Assembly (NCBI GenBank): GCA_910578285.1
Contig: CAJTQL010000004.1
Span: forward strand, 1 to 64,000
From: an uncultured Helicobacteraceae bacterium
GTDB taxonomy: Bacteria > Campylobacterota > Campylobacteria > Campylobacterales > Helicobacteraceae
Reading direction: 5' to 3'
DNA length: 64,000 nt
Notes under the pieces: generated by a model
Told to the model about the DNA's origin: nothing
What the model saw: only the letters and a program-made list of their open reading frames with translations
The model's database searches: none
In this document: positions 53,989 through 61,881 of the stretch, piece by piece
Layout of the letters: each line of letters opens with the position of its first letter
Position numbering within the stretch: the stretch's first letter is position 1
Made by a program: the position numbers and the translations under genes

Positions 53989-54030
53989 CCCCCAAACCAC
54001 TGCACGCTTTTTAAGGATTAGACTATGTCA

Positions 54031-54100
54031 TACCCCACAGCGCTGCGTCTCCATTATCGCCTTTGGCATGAATGGAGACATTACGTTGTGGTTGGGACGA
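54031..54100. repeat. Long imperfect stem-loop
   Basis: A perfect 9-bp pair, GTCTCCATT (54047-54055) and AATGGAGAC (54071-54079), is extended outward by CCCCACA and TGTGG with bulges, giving a possible ~70-base hairpin. The loop has ATCGCCTTTGGCATG. It could be a structured RNA, a small palindromic mobile unit, or a DNA structure. I see no open frame in it. Confidence 0.5.
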
Positions 54101-54133
54101 TTACATAATGAGTAATAGCAAAATGAGAGAATC

Positions 54134-54187
54134 TGGGATTTTGCCATTGCGAGCGCAGCGAGGCAATCAACAAGTAGAGAATCCCAA
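54134..54187. repeat. REP-like palindromic element
   Basis: ATTGCGAGCGCAGCGAGG then CAAT forms a palindrome ATTGC/GCAAT (54146-54150, 54163-54167) of a type common in many bacterial genomes (CATTGCGAGCG...AGGCAATC). It is enclosed by TGGGATT (54134-54140) and AATCCCA (54180-54186). This 53-base unit looks like a dispersed intergenic repeat. Copies elsewhere cannot be counted from this window. About 20-70 bases of plain sequence separate it from the other palindromes in the same gap. Confidence 0.6.
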
Positions 54188-54281
54188 TTCCATTTCTATT
54201 CCTCTAAAATAAACATTTTTTTTTGCTTTCCCTAGTAATTTAAAATTTATCTAAGAATAAAAAGGTATCATTGTATTACAT

Positions 54282-54287
54282 TATAAT
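54282..54287 (+). promoter_or_regulatory. Promoter -10 for the double-glycine peptide gene
   Basis: TTACATTATAATTTTC holds TATAAT at 54282-54287. The predicted start is about 54294, with TGGAG at 54299-54303 as ribosome site before ATG 54308, so the leader is very short. Confidence 0.6.
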
Positions 54288-54307
54288 TTTCTACAAATGG
54301 AGTCGCT

Positions 54308-54700
54308 ATGACTAAGTTTTTCTCAACCCTCATGGTTTGCGGAGCTCTCTCCGTTGCATCTCTCTTTGCTGCAGAGCACAAGCAAGATATTGCACCAAAT
54401 ATGCCAAGCGTGATGTTTGGGTATAAATCTCAAACACAAGATTTGCTGTCGATTGCAAGCAATGGTGCGGTTACAGAGCAAAGTGAGGGCGTATATGTCC
54501 TTAGTGCTCTTGAAATGCAAGAGGTGCAAGGCGGACGCAGATTCAAAAAGTTCTGGAAAAAGGTCAATGGTAAGCTGTTTGAAGGTACACTTATAGGAAT
54601 AGCAAGTGGCATTAGTGACGGTCTTACAGGAGGGCTTGGTGTTGGTCTAGGTGCAGGAGCTGCTCATGGTGTTGTTCATACTATCTTGAGTAAAAGATAA
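54308..54700 (+). CDS. Bacteriocin-like precursor with Sec signal and double-glycine leader
   Basis: A 130-residue protein of unusual build. Residues 1-22 look like a Sec signal peptide (MTKFFSTLMVCGALSVASLF then AAE). Residues ~23-76 are a spacer that ends LSALEMQEVQGG, matching the leader motif (LSxxEMQxVxGG) cut by C39-peptidase ABC exporters in class II bacteriocins and microcins. The rest (residues 77-130, 54 residues) starts RRFKKFWKKVNGKLFEG and continues Gly/Ala-rich with GxxxG motifs (GLTGGLGVGLGAGAAHG), ending ILSKR; net charge about +7. This is a cationic, amphipathic antimicrobial type of peptide. I know no family with both leader types. Inference only: secreted peptide toxin. A small lipoprotein and a barrel-like protein follow. 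No C39 transporter is in the window. Confidence 0.6.
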   Translation: MTKFFSTLMVCGALSVASLFAAEHKQDIAPNMPSVMFGYKSQTQDLLSIASNGAVTEQSEGVYVLSALEMQEVQGGRRFKKFWKKVNGKLFEGTLIGIASGISDGLTGGLGVGLGAGAAHGVVHTILSKR

Positions 54701-54709
54701 CTTTTGCAA

Positions 54710-54973
54710 ATGAACGTATTATCAATACTAGCTGCCATTTTTGCCGTTATAATTCTTTGTGGTTGTAGTTTACAATTGCAACGTCTAATAACTGCTGTCG
54801 AGATAGGTTGCAAACAAGAAAACGTTGTGCTTCCACAGGGTGAAGCTTCTTGGTATGAGTTTATGCCCCAATATTGGGAAGCACGTTGTGGCAACAAGGA
54901 ATATGTTTGCCAACCATCAGGAGTGGTAATACTTCAAGTAGCAAATGCAAAATGCAAGGAACTCGTTCCATAA
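54710..54973 (+). CDS. Small cysteine-rich lipoprotein, candidate immunity protein
   Basis: An 87-residue protein directly after the double-glycine peptide gene (9-base gap). The N terminus is MNVLSILAAIFAVIILCGCS, a signal peptide ending in a lipobox-like LCGC, so Cys19 may be lipidated. Four other Cys follow (one each in IGCKQ, ARCGN, YVCQP and AKCKE), which may form disulfides. I see no Shine-Dalgarno; translation may be coupled to the upstream gene, or TTG 54704 may be used. Membrane-bound lipoproteins are a known form of bacteriocin immunity, but here that role is only suggested by position. Confidence 0.5.
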   Translation: MNVLSILAAIFAVIILCGCSLQLQRLITAVEIGCKQENVVLPQGEASWYEFMPQYWEARCGNKEYVCQPSGVVILQVANAKCKELVP

Positions 54974-54990
54974 TTGTGTTTTGCTTGCCC

Positions 54991-55012
54991 CTATCACTGC
55001 TTGCGGTGATAG
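54991..55012 (+). terminator. Possible terminator hairpin
   Basis: CTATCAC (54991-54997) pairs with GTGATAG (55006-55012) around an 8-base loop. No clear T-run follows (AGTGATTCTG), so a true intrinsic terminator is uncertain. Confidence 0.3.
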
Positions 55013-55089
55013 AGTGATTCTGACATGCTAAGGAATATAGCCATAATTCGCATGCAGTACGATTTTACAATTAGCAAAAAGGAGAAATG

Positions 55090-55911
55090 ATGAAAACTTC
55101 AAAGTTTATCGCCGCATTGCCCCTGTTGGGCTGCCTGCTTGCCGCAGAGCAAACAACGCAATCCGTTCCTTTTATCATCGCAAATCCAAGCATTGGCTTC
55201 GGCTTTCGCAATATATCGCAATGGGCGGGGAACGACAAACACAGCGGCTCGCAGCTCACCTATGAACTAAGTGGAGATTTAGCTTTTAGGCGCGACCTCA
55301 AGGTGAATCTATCATACGGCGGAACGAATGATAGAAAAATCTATCCCAATAGCTTCCCCACTCTTTCAGAGATTGACGACTTCCCGCGCGATGGGCAAAC
55401 ACGCGATTCTATACAAGACTTTAAGCTTGGCATTGGATACAACGTTTTGAGTCTCACAAACACAAACGACCACCTACTTTATCTCAATGTCCATTGGATT
55501 ATGCGCAGTGTGGAGAAAGATTGGACATATCGGCACATCGACTGGAGCTATGACCTCGCCTCAATCGGGTTTGAGGGCGAAAGTTATATCCCGCGAATGC
55601 AGGGCTTTTTGGGGCTCATCACGGGCTCTGGTTCTTCATTCTTGTATGGTGCGAACTATAAATTTCCGATAAAAAGTAGCGGGATTCATGGATTCGATGG
55701 ATTGTATTACAAGATTCGCGGCTATGAATCCGAAGCATATCTTGGATTTTCGCGAAATATAGGAGGAAATTTGGATATTTTTGCAAAAATTGCTGTTGGA
55801 ATCTCGAGATATGGCGAACATATTCAATACACCCCGTCGACAAAGACCAAGAGCCATTATACCACTGTGCAATTTGGGATTCGCGGCAATCCGTTTTACT
55901 ATTTGAAATAG
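55090..55911 (+). CDS. Outer-membrane beta-barrel-like protein
   Basis: A 273-residue exported protein. The signal peptide is MKTSKFIAALPLLGCLLAA. The mature part alternates polar and aromatic strands (IGFGFRNISQWAG, LTYELSGDLAFRRDLKVNLS, EAYLGFSRNIGGNLDIF, TVQFGIRGNPFYYL) and ends in an aromatic/hydrophobic residue set, the usual outer-membrane barrel finish. ATG 55090 follows AAGGAG at 55079-55084; ATG 55087 is possible. A -10-like TACAAT lies just upstream (~55065). It is close to the peptide and lipoprotein genes, but nothing shows that it acts with them. gltX is convergent 81 bases away. Confidence 0.75.
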   Translation: MKTSKFIAALPLLGCLLAAEQTTQSVPFIIANPSIGFGFRNISQWAGNDKHSGSQLTYELSGDLAFRRDLKVNLSYGGTNDRKIYPNSFPTLSEIDDFPRDGQTRDSIQDFKLGIGYNVLSLTNTNDHLLYLNVHWIMRSVEKDWTYRHIDWSYDLASIGFEGESYIPRMQGFLGLITGSGSSFLYGANYKFPIKSSGIHGFDGLYYKIRGYESEAYLGFSRNIGGNLDIFAKIAVGISRYGEHIQYTPSTKTKSHYTTVQFGIRGNPFYYLK

Positions 55912-55992
55912 CAAAAGTCATTTTGGAAACTTGCTAGAGAATCTGCCATCTGTCAATGATGGGATTAGCTGATTTAAATGAGATTCCAACCG

Positions 55993-57384
55993 TCATTGCG
56001 TGCTACAATCAACCCCCAAATCTGCCGCAATCGCACTTCGCAGCTCCGCAATCCGCCGCAAGCTCTCGTCTTTACCAAGCGCCATCATCGCGACAAAAAT
56101 CGGCACGCCGCCGCCCTTGCCCAAGAGTGCGAGCCGCAGGAGTAAGAAGGGTTTGTTTGGTGCAATATTTTGCGTGAAAGCCGATTCAAGAGTTTGTGCA
56201 TCATCAAACGCCAAGCTTTGCAGAATCTCAAAAGATTGTGCGAGCACATCGAGCGCACCTTGCTGTACATTTTTGGCAAAAAGCTTCTTGTCATATACGG
56301 GTGGATTCATAATTTCTAAATAATGTTCCTTCATTTCGACAAGCGTCTTGCAGCGCTCTTTGAGCGCAGGGAACAGAATCTCGGCGATTTGCGGCTCGAT
56401 AGAGATGCCAAAAGGCTCGAGCAATGCGCGCAACGAATCGTTGCTTTGCGCGTTGAGGTAGTGGTGGTTGAGCCAGAGTAGTTTTGAGGGATTATAGGCT
56501 GAAGGTGCTGTGTTGATGTCTTTGACATCAAAGATTTGTAGCAAGGTTTGTTTGCTAAAAATTTCCTCATCACCGCAACTCCAGCCAAGCCGCACTAAGA
56601 AATTGAGCAATGCTTCGGGCAGATAGCCCGCTTGTGCATAATCCATGACGCCCATTGCGCCATCGCGTTTGCTCAATTTCTTGCCCGATTCGTTGCAAAT
56701 CATTGGGATATGAAAAAAACGTGGAACAGGGAAGCCTAAAGCTTGATAAAGCAGAATCTGCTTGGGTGTGTTACTCAAATGGTCATCGCCGCGAATCACA
56801 TCGGTAACGCCCATAAGTGCGTCATCGACAACGGCGCTAAAATTATAAATCGGCGTGCCATCGCTACGTGCGATGATGAAATCATCAATCTCTGTGGCTT
56901 GGATACTCACTTTGCCTTTGATTTTATCATCGATGACAATCTCGCCACTAAGCGGCGCTTTGAGCCGTACGACAGGTGCGATTCTCTCCGGAGGTACTCC
57001 CTCAAAGTCGCGATATTTGCGGTTGTAGCGCGGAGTTTCGCCCCTTTTGCGCTGCTCCTCGCGCAAGGTTTCAAGCTCATCTTTGCTCATATAACAATAA
57101 TATGCCGCTTTGGAATCGAGGAGCTTTTGAATCTGCTGCTTGTAGAGCGCAAGACGTTTGCTTTGGTATTCAATTGTGCCATCATAATCGAGTCCGAGCC
57201 ATTCAAAGGCGCGCAAAATCCCTTCTTTTGCGTCCACAGAATTGCGCGCAAAGTCGGTGTCTTCGATACGCAAGAGAAATTTTCCACCCTTTGCTCGTGC
57301 ATAGAGATAGTTGAACAACGCAGTGCGCAGCCCGCCGATGTGCAGATTGCCCGTGGGTGAGGGGGCGAATCGGGTGATAATCAT
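55993..57384 (-). CDS. gltX: Glutamyl-tRNA synthetase
   Basis: A 463-residue class I aminoacyl-tRNA synthetase for glutamate. The HIGH-type motif is in RFAPSPTGNLHIGGLRTALF, and the KMSKS-type motif is KKLSKRDGAMGVMDY. Helicobacter species often have two GluRS enzymes, one of which charges tRNA-Gln; which of the two this is cannot be told here. Start ATG 57384 overlaps the mreC stop by 4 bases (ATGA). It is the last gene of the fabZ-lpxA-clpX-mreB-mreC-gltX unit. Confidence 0.94.
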   Translation of the reverse strand: MIITRFAPSPTGNLHIGGLRTALFNYLYARAKGGKFLLRIEDTDFARNSVDAKEGILRAFEWLGLDYDGTIEYQSKRLALYKQQIQKLLDSKAAYYCYMSKDELETLREEQRKRGETPRYNRKYRDFEGVPPERIAPVVRLKAPLSGEIVIDDKIKGKVSIQATEIDDFIIARSDGTPIYNFSAVVDDALMGVTDVIRGDDHLSNTPKQILLYQALGFPVPRFFHIPMICNESGKKLSKRDGAMGVMDYAQAGYLPEALLNFLVRLGWSCGDEEIFSKQTLLQIFDVKDINTAPSAYNPSKLLWLNHHYLNAQSNDSLRALLEPFGISIEPQIAEILFPALKERCKTLVEMKEHYLEIMNPPVYDKKLFAKNVQQGALDVLAQSFEILQSLAFDDAQTLESAFTQNIAPNKPFLLLRLALLGKGGGVPIFVAMMALGKDESLRRIAELRSAIAADLGVDCSTQ

Positions 57385-58235
57385 GGAGATTCCTTATTGG
57401 TAAGATTGGTGTCTAACAACAAAACAGGCGTTTTGGATTGAATCGCATTGTCCATATTTGAATCAATGAGCCAAAGATAATGCAGATTATACACATTAGC
57501 ATAAGGTTCGATTTCGGCGATGAAATATTCACGTGAAATACGGACAGAAACGACCTTGCCAACTTTGATACCTTCAAAGAAGATTCCATCTAGTCCGCTT
57601 GTGATGACTTCATCGCCTTCGTTAATGCGAATCCATTGGGGGATATAGCTTGCTGTGAGCATGTTTTTGTTCGAAGAGCCTGTGATGATTCCGGGTGCTT
57701 TGTTCTCGCCGATATAGACGCTATAAACATTGTTAGGGTCGCCATTGAGTAAGCCCATAAGTCGCCCCTGTGAGCTTAGGGCGATTCCAACGACATTATT
57801 ATCAAACACCAAGCCAAAGATTTTGCCTTCTTGCATATTTGTTAGCGAGTGTTCGAGCCAAACACGCTCGAAATTGCCAAGCTGGATATAGGAAAGGATT
57901 CGTACAAGTGAGGTTTGTGGGGCTGTATGGACATTTTCATGGCTATGTAGAATCTGCCGCAAAATGCGGTTTTCAGATTCGAGTGCAAGGTTTGTGAGTT
58001 TGCGCTCCTCTTCGTCTTTGAGCTGCTCATTGAGGGTATCAATTGTCTGTGCTTGGTCGAAATATTTTGACCAAGCAGCATTTGTATTCTCGGAAATCTC
58101 AAGGAATAGTTTTTTGAAATAGTCGCTAATGTTGAGCATTTGCGTGTGCACCCCGCTCCCAATTTTGAGCGAGACAAAAAAGACAACAGCAATGGAAACG
58201 AGCCATAGAAAAAATTTCTTAAAAGTATTATTCAT
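57381..58235 (-). CDS. mreC: Rod shape-determining protein MreC
   Basis: A 284-residue inner-membrane protein with a periplasmic beta-domain that links MreB to the wall-synthesis complex. An N-terminal helix (FFLWLVSIAVVFFVSLKIGS) is followed by a coiled coil (TLNEQLKDEEERKLTNLALE) and the MreC beta domain (GLVFDNNVVGIALSSQGRLM, GDEVITSGLDGIFFEGIKVG). I place the start at ATG 58235, which overlaps the mreB stop by 8 bases; the frame extends further but inside mreB. Confidence 0.93.
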   Translation of the reverse strand: MNNTFKKFFLWLVSIAVVFFVSLKIGSGVHTQMLNISDYFKKLFLEISENTNAAWSKYFDQAQTIDTLNEQLKDEEERKLTNLALESENRILRQILHSHENVHTAPQTSLVRILSYIQLGNFERVWLEHSLTNMQEGKIFGLVFDNNVVGIALSSQGRLMGLLNGDPNNVYSVYIGENKAPGIITGSSNKNMLTASYIPQWIRINEGDEVITSGLDGIFFEGIKVGKVVSVRISREYFIAEIEPYANVYNLHYLWLIDSNMDNAIQSKTPVLLLDTNLTNKESP

Positions 58236-59262
58236 AAGCAAGTTGCTGGAGCAAATCGATTTCTTCGAGTGCCCGCCCCGTGCCTTTTGCAACAGCAAGT
58301 AAGGGTTCATCTGCAACATACACAGGGAGTTTTACGATTTCTGAAAGATATTTGTCAAGCCCACGAATGAGCGCCCCGCCGCCTGTGAGAGCGATTCCGT
58401 CCTCGACAATATCGCCCGCCAAATCAGGCGGCATACTTTCGAGCACGTCTTTGAGCGCATTGCTGATTTCTTTGAGTGATTCTTTAATTGCTTCGCGGAC
58501 ATCATCACTTGTTAAATCAATTGTGTGCAAAAGCCCGCTGACTTGGTCGCGCCCTTTGACTTGCATGCGCAATGGTGTATCGAGGCTAATCGCCGAGCCG
58601 ATGTCGATTTTGATTTCTTCGCCCGTGCGTTCGCCAATGAGTAGATTGTATTTGCGGCGGACATAGTCCACAACTGCCATATCAAATTTATCGCCTGCAA
58701 CGCGAATCGATTTGCTGATGACAAGCCCACCGAGCGAGATGACGCCAATTTCTGTCGTGCCGCCACCAATGTCAACAACAAGGTTGCCGCGCGGTTCTTT
58801 AATCGGCAATCCCGCGCCGATTGCTGCTGCCATTGGTTCTTCGATGAGGAAAACTTCGCGCGCGCCTGCGCTCATTGCCGATTCTTTTACTGCCTTGCGT
58901 TCGACTCCCGTGAGCCCATAGGGCACGCAAACAATGATTCGCGGGCGCACAAAGGTTTTACGCTTGTGTGTCTTTTCGATGAAATAGCGAATCATCTTTT
59001 CAGTCATATCAAAATCGGCAATCACGCCGTCTTTCATTGGGCGAATCGCTTGGATTCCGCCAGGCGTTTTGCCCACCATTTCTTTTGCCTCTCTGCCCAC
59101 AGCAAGAATCTTGTTCTTGCCATATTTCTCGCTTTGCACGGCGACTACCGAAGGTTCATTAATCACAATCCCCCTATCTTTGACAGAAACAATTGTGTTT
59201 GCCGTTCCTAAATCAATAGAAATATCATAAGAAAATAATCCAATCACTTTATCAAGTATCAT
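58228..59262 (-). CDS. mreB: Rod shape-determining actin homologue MreB
   Basis: A 344-residue actin-like filament protein that guides cell elongation. Nucleotide-binding motifs are YDISIDLGTANTIVSVKDRG, NLVVDIGGGTTEIGVISLGG, and the phosphate-2/adenosine region GIALTGGGALIRGLDKYLSE. ATG 59262 has AAAGGTGGC upstream; a GTG 9 bases earlier is less likely. Preceded by clpX and followed by mreC (overlap). The order clpX-mreB-mreC is conserved in Helicobacter. Confidence 0.96.
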   Translation of the reverse strand: MILDKVIGLFSYDISIDLGTANTIVSVKDRGIVINEPSVVAVQSEKYGKNKILAVGREAKEMVGKTPGGIQAIRPMKDGVIADFDMTEKMIRYFIEKTHKRKTFVRPRIIVCVPYGLTGVERKAVKESAMSAGAREVFLIEEPMAAAIGAGLPIKEPRGNLVVDIGGGTTEIGVISLGGLVISKSIRVAGDKFDMAVVDYVRRKYNLLIGERTGEEIKIDIGSAISLDTPLRMQVKGRDQVSGLLHTIDLTSDDVREAIKESLKEISNALKDVLESMPPDLAGDIVEDGIALTGGGALIRGLDKYLSEIVKLPVYVADEPLLAVAKGTGRALEEIDLLQQLAYE

Positions 59263-59291
59263 TGTTGCCACCTTTTAAATCCCTTAGTAAA

Positions 59292-60572
59292 TTATGCACT
59301 CTTTTTGCCTCGCTTGTTAATCAGCAAGGGCTTTTGATTTTCCAGAATCGATTCTTTGGTAATGATAACCTCATAGCCTCCAAGCTCGGGAAGGTCATAC
59401 ATCAAATCCAAGATATGTTCCTCGATAATCGCACGCAAACCTCGAGCGCCTGTCTTACGTTTAATCGCGAGTGTGGCAATCGCCTCGAGTGCTTCGTCTT
59501 GAAAAGTGAGATCGACATTGTCCATTGCAAATAGTTTTTTGTATTGCCGCACAAGCGCATTTTTAGGCTCTTTGAGAATGGAAACCATAGCTTCCAAGTC
59601 AAGGTCTTGGAGTGTGGTAACGACATGTAAGCGCCCAACAAGCTCGGGAATGAGCCCATAACTCACCAAATCATCAGGTTCGACAAGTGAGAGAAGCTCG
59701 ATTTCTTCACTTTTGCCTCGCTTTTGCCCATGGAATCCAAGCGTGTTGCCTCCAAGTCGGCGCTTGATGATGTCGAGGATTCCGTCAAACGCACCACCAC
59801 AGATGAAGAGGATATGGCTTGTATCAATTTGCACAAAATCTTGGTTGGGGTGTTTGCGCCCGCCTTTGGGTGGGATATTGACAACACTACCCTCGATGAT
59901 TTTGAGCAGCGCTTGTTGCACGCCTTCGCCCGAGACATCGCGCGTAATCGAGCGATTCTCCGAGAGGCGCGAAATTTTATCAATCTCATCAATAAAAACG
60001 ATTCCATGTTCAGCTTTTTTGGTGTCAGAACCTGCTGCTTGTAAGAGACGTGTGAGGATATTCTCGACATCTTCCCCTACATAGCCAGCTTCTGTGAGGC
60101 TTGTTGCGTCTGAAATCGCGATAGGCACATCGAGGAATCGCGCGAGAGTTTGTGCCATAAGTGTTTTGCCGCTTCCTGTCGCACCAATCAGCAAGACATT
60201 GCTTTTGGAAATTTCTGTTTCATCATCGCTTTCATTTTGCCGAAAAATGCGTTTGTAGTGGTTATAGACAGCAACAGAAAAGACCTTTTTTGCCCACTCT
60301 TGACCGATGACATATTCATCGAGCGCATTCTTGAGCTCTTTTGGCGTTGGAAGCGGTTTTTGTTCATCGTCCATCGCTTTTTCGCTGATTTCTACCCCAT
60401 CTGCTGTTGCTTTTTCGCTGATTTCTATCTCGTCTGTGATAAATCCCTTGCGTTTGAAAATTTGGTAGGCAGAGACCGTGCAATTTTTGCAAATATACAC
60501 ACCTGCTCCAGCAATGGTCGGATTTTCATTTGTTTCTTCAATACCACAAAAACTACATTTTTTATTCATCAT
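59292..60572 (-). CDS. clpX: ATP-dependent protease ATPase subunit ClpX
   Basis: A ~426-residue unfoldase that feeds proteins to ClpP. The N-terminal zinc domain has KKCSFCGIEE and CKNC cysteine pairs. An unusual acidic linker (residues ~45-70) contains an 11-residue tandem duplication (EISEKATADG, then EISEKAMDDE), a 19-base exact DNA repeat at 60376-60394 and 60409-60427. The AAA+ part has Walker A LLIGATGSGKTLMAQTLARF, Walker B VFIDEIDKISR and sensor motifs. ATG 60572 or 60569 follows AAGGAAGG and overlaps the lpxA end. Length otherwise normal. Confidence 0.95.
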   Translation of the reverse strand: MMNKKCSFCGIEETNENPTIAGAGVYICKNCTVSAYQIFKRKGFITDEIEISEKATADGVEISEKAMDDEQKPLPTPKELKNALDEYVIGQEWAKKVFSVAVYNHYKRIFRQNESDDETEISKSNVLLIGATGSGKTLMAQTLARFLDVPIAISDATSLTEAGYVGEDVENILTRLLQAAGSDTKKAEHGIVFIDEIDKISRLSENRSITRDVSGEGVQQALLKIIEGSVVNIPPKGGRKHPNQDFVQIDTSHILFICGGAFDGILDIIKRRLGGNTLGFHGQKRGKSEEIELLSLVEPDDLVSYGLIPELVGRLHVVTTLQDLDLEAMVSILKEPKNALVRQYKKLFAMDNVDLTFQDEALEAIATLAIKRKTGARGLRAIIEEHILDLMYDLPELGGYEVIITKESILENQKPLLINKRGKKSA

Positions 60573-61365
60573 CCTTCCTTGTGCGATTGATAACGGGGAT
60601 TCCGCGCGTTGATTGTAAGACAAACTCGCAAAATTGTGCGACAAGTTCGCTATAGGGCTTGTTGCTATGCAAGCAATCTTCTGCTGCTTCGCGCACAACT
60701 TCCTTGCCCGAAAAAAGACGTTTGTAGAGTGCTGCGATTTTGTCGATTTCTTCACGCTCTAGCAATTGGCGCATGCGGTAGCGGTTGAGCCCTTTGAGCG
60801 TAGCATGATTGCCTTGAGCGATACAAAAAGGTGGCACATCTTGCCCCAAAGCCGAAGCGCCCGCGAGCATCGCGCCTTTGCCGATTCGCACAAATTGGTG
60901 AATCCCGCTTAGCCCCCCGATGGTTACATAATCGCCAATCTCGATGTGTCCTGCAAGGCTTGCGTTGTTGGAAAAGACGCAATGGCTGCCAATGTTGCAA
61001 TCATGCGCGATATGTGTGTATGCCATGAAAAGATTGTTGCTGCCAATTTGTGTGAGCGATTTGCCATTTGCTGTGCCCGGATTGAATGTCGTAAATTCGC
61101 GAATGATGTTGTTATCGCCAATGCGCAATTCAGTTGGTTCGCCTGCATATTTCAAATCTTGTGGTTGTGTGCCAAGCACGGCACCGGGGAAAATGGTGTT
61201 GCCTGTGCCTAGAGTGGTATGCCCTACAATGGTAACATTGTTGTGAATCGTTGTATTATCGCCAATGCAAACATCAGCACCAATCACGCAGAAATGCCCG
61301 ATACAAACATTTTTGCCGATACGTGCTGATTTGTCAACAATGCTCGTTGTGGCAATTTCGCTCAC
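60562..61365 (-). CDS. lpxA: UDP-N-acetylglucosamine acyltransferase
   Basis: A 267-residue enzyme that starts lipid A synthesis by adding a hydroxyacyl chain to UDP-GlcNAc. A left-handed beta helix of hexapeptide repeats (SARIGKNVCIGHFCVIGADV, HIAHDCNIGSHCVFSN with the catalytic His) is followed by a helical C terminus (LNRYRMRQLLEREEIDKIAA). It overlaps fabZ by 4 bases upstream and clpX downstream, so the group is tightly coupled. Confidence 0.95.
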   Translation of the reverse strand: MSEIATTSIVDKSARIGKNVCIGHFCVIGADVCIGDNTTIHNNVTIVGHTTLGTGNTIFPGAVLGTQPQDLKYAGEPTELRIGDNNIIREFTTFNPGTANGKSLTQIGSNNLFMAYTHIAHDCNIGSHCVFSNNASLAGHIEIGDYVTIGGLSGIHQFVRIGKGAMLAGASALGQDVPPFCIAQGNHATLKGLNRYRMRQLLEREEIDKIAALYKRLFSGKEVVREAAEDCLHSNKPYSELVAQFCEFVLQSTRGIPVINRTRKDDE

Positions 61366-61820
61366 GATTGTTCCTTGTTGTCGATGATTTTTGCCATGAG
61401 CTCTGCTTCGGCAACGAGCTTTTCACCTACAAATGCCTTGCCCTCAAGCAGCCAAATGCTGCCCTTGTGTTTGAGGACATTCAGACGATAATCGAGCCTA
61501 TCGCCCGGAATGACAGGATTACGAAATTTTGCCTTGTCGATGCTCATAAAATACACAATTTTGCCATCGCTTGTTGTGTCGATTCCAAACATACTTGTGA
61601 ATGCGAGAATCCCGCCTGCTTGTGCGAGCCCCTCGATGATGAATACACCGGGATAGATAGGCTGTGTGGGGAAATGCCCACAAAAAATTTCTTCGTTAAT
61701 TGTGATATTTTTGTAGGCATAGATGTCCTTGTCTGCCTGCATTGCAACAACTCTATCCACGAGCAATAAGGGGAATCGGTGTGGCAAAATGTCCCGAATC
61801 TTGCGTATGTCAAAGTCCAT
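61362..61820 (-). CDS. fabZ: 3-hydroxyacyl-ACP dehydratase FabZ
   Basis: A 152-residue hotdog-fold dehydratase of fatty acid elongation. It has ILPHRFPLLLVDRVV and GHFPTQPIYPGVFIIEGLAQ, where the His and Glu of the active site sit. ATG 61820 is preferred over a TTG two codons earlier. It heads the leftward fabZ-lpxA-clpX-mreB-mreC-gltX unit, an order conserved in Helicobacter. Two TAGAAT-like -10 candidates lie in the 61-base gap to queH. Confidence 0.94.
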   Translation of the reverse strand: MDFDIRKIRDILPHRFPLLLVDRVVAMQADKDIYAYKNITINEEIFCGHFPTQPIYPGVFIIEGLAQAGGILAFTSMFGIDTTSDGKIVYFMSIDKAKFRNPVIPGDRLDYRLNVLKHKGSIWLLEGKAFVGEKLVAEAELMAKIIDNKEQS

Positions 61821-61881
61821 AACCAAACCCTGCTAAGACGATATAGAAAATTTATTCTAACAAATTCTAACAAAAACATAG

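Noticed and set aside
60573..60755. N-terminal extension of ClpX
   Set aside because: It overlaps lpxA in another frame; the normal ClpX N terminus MNKKCSFCG begins at 60569 or 60572.
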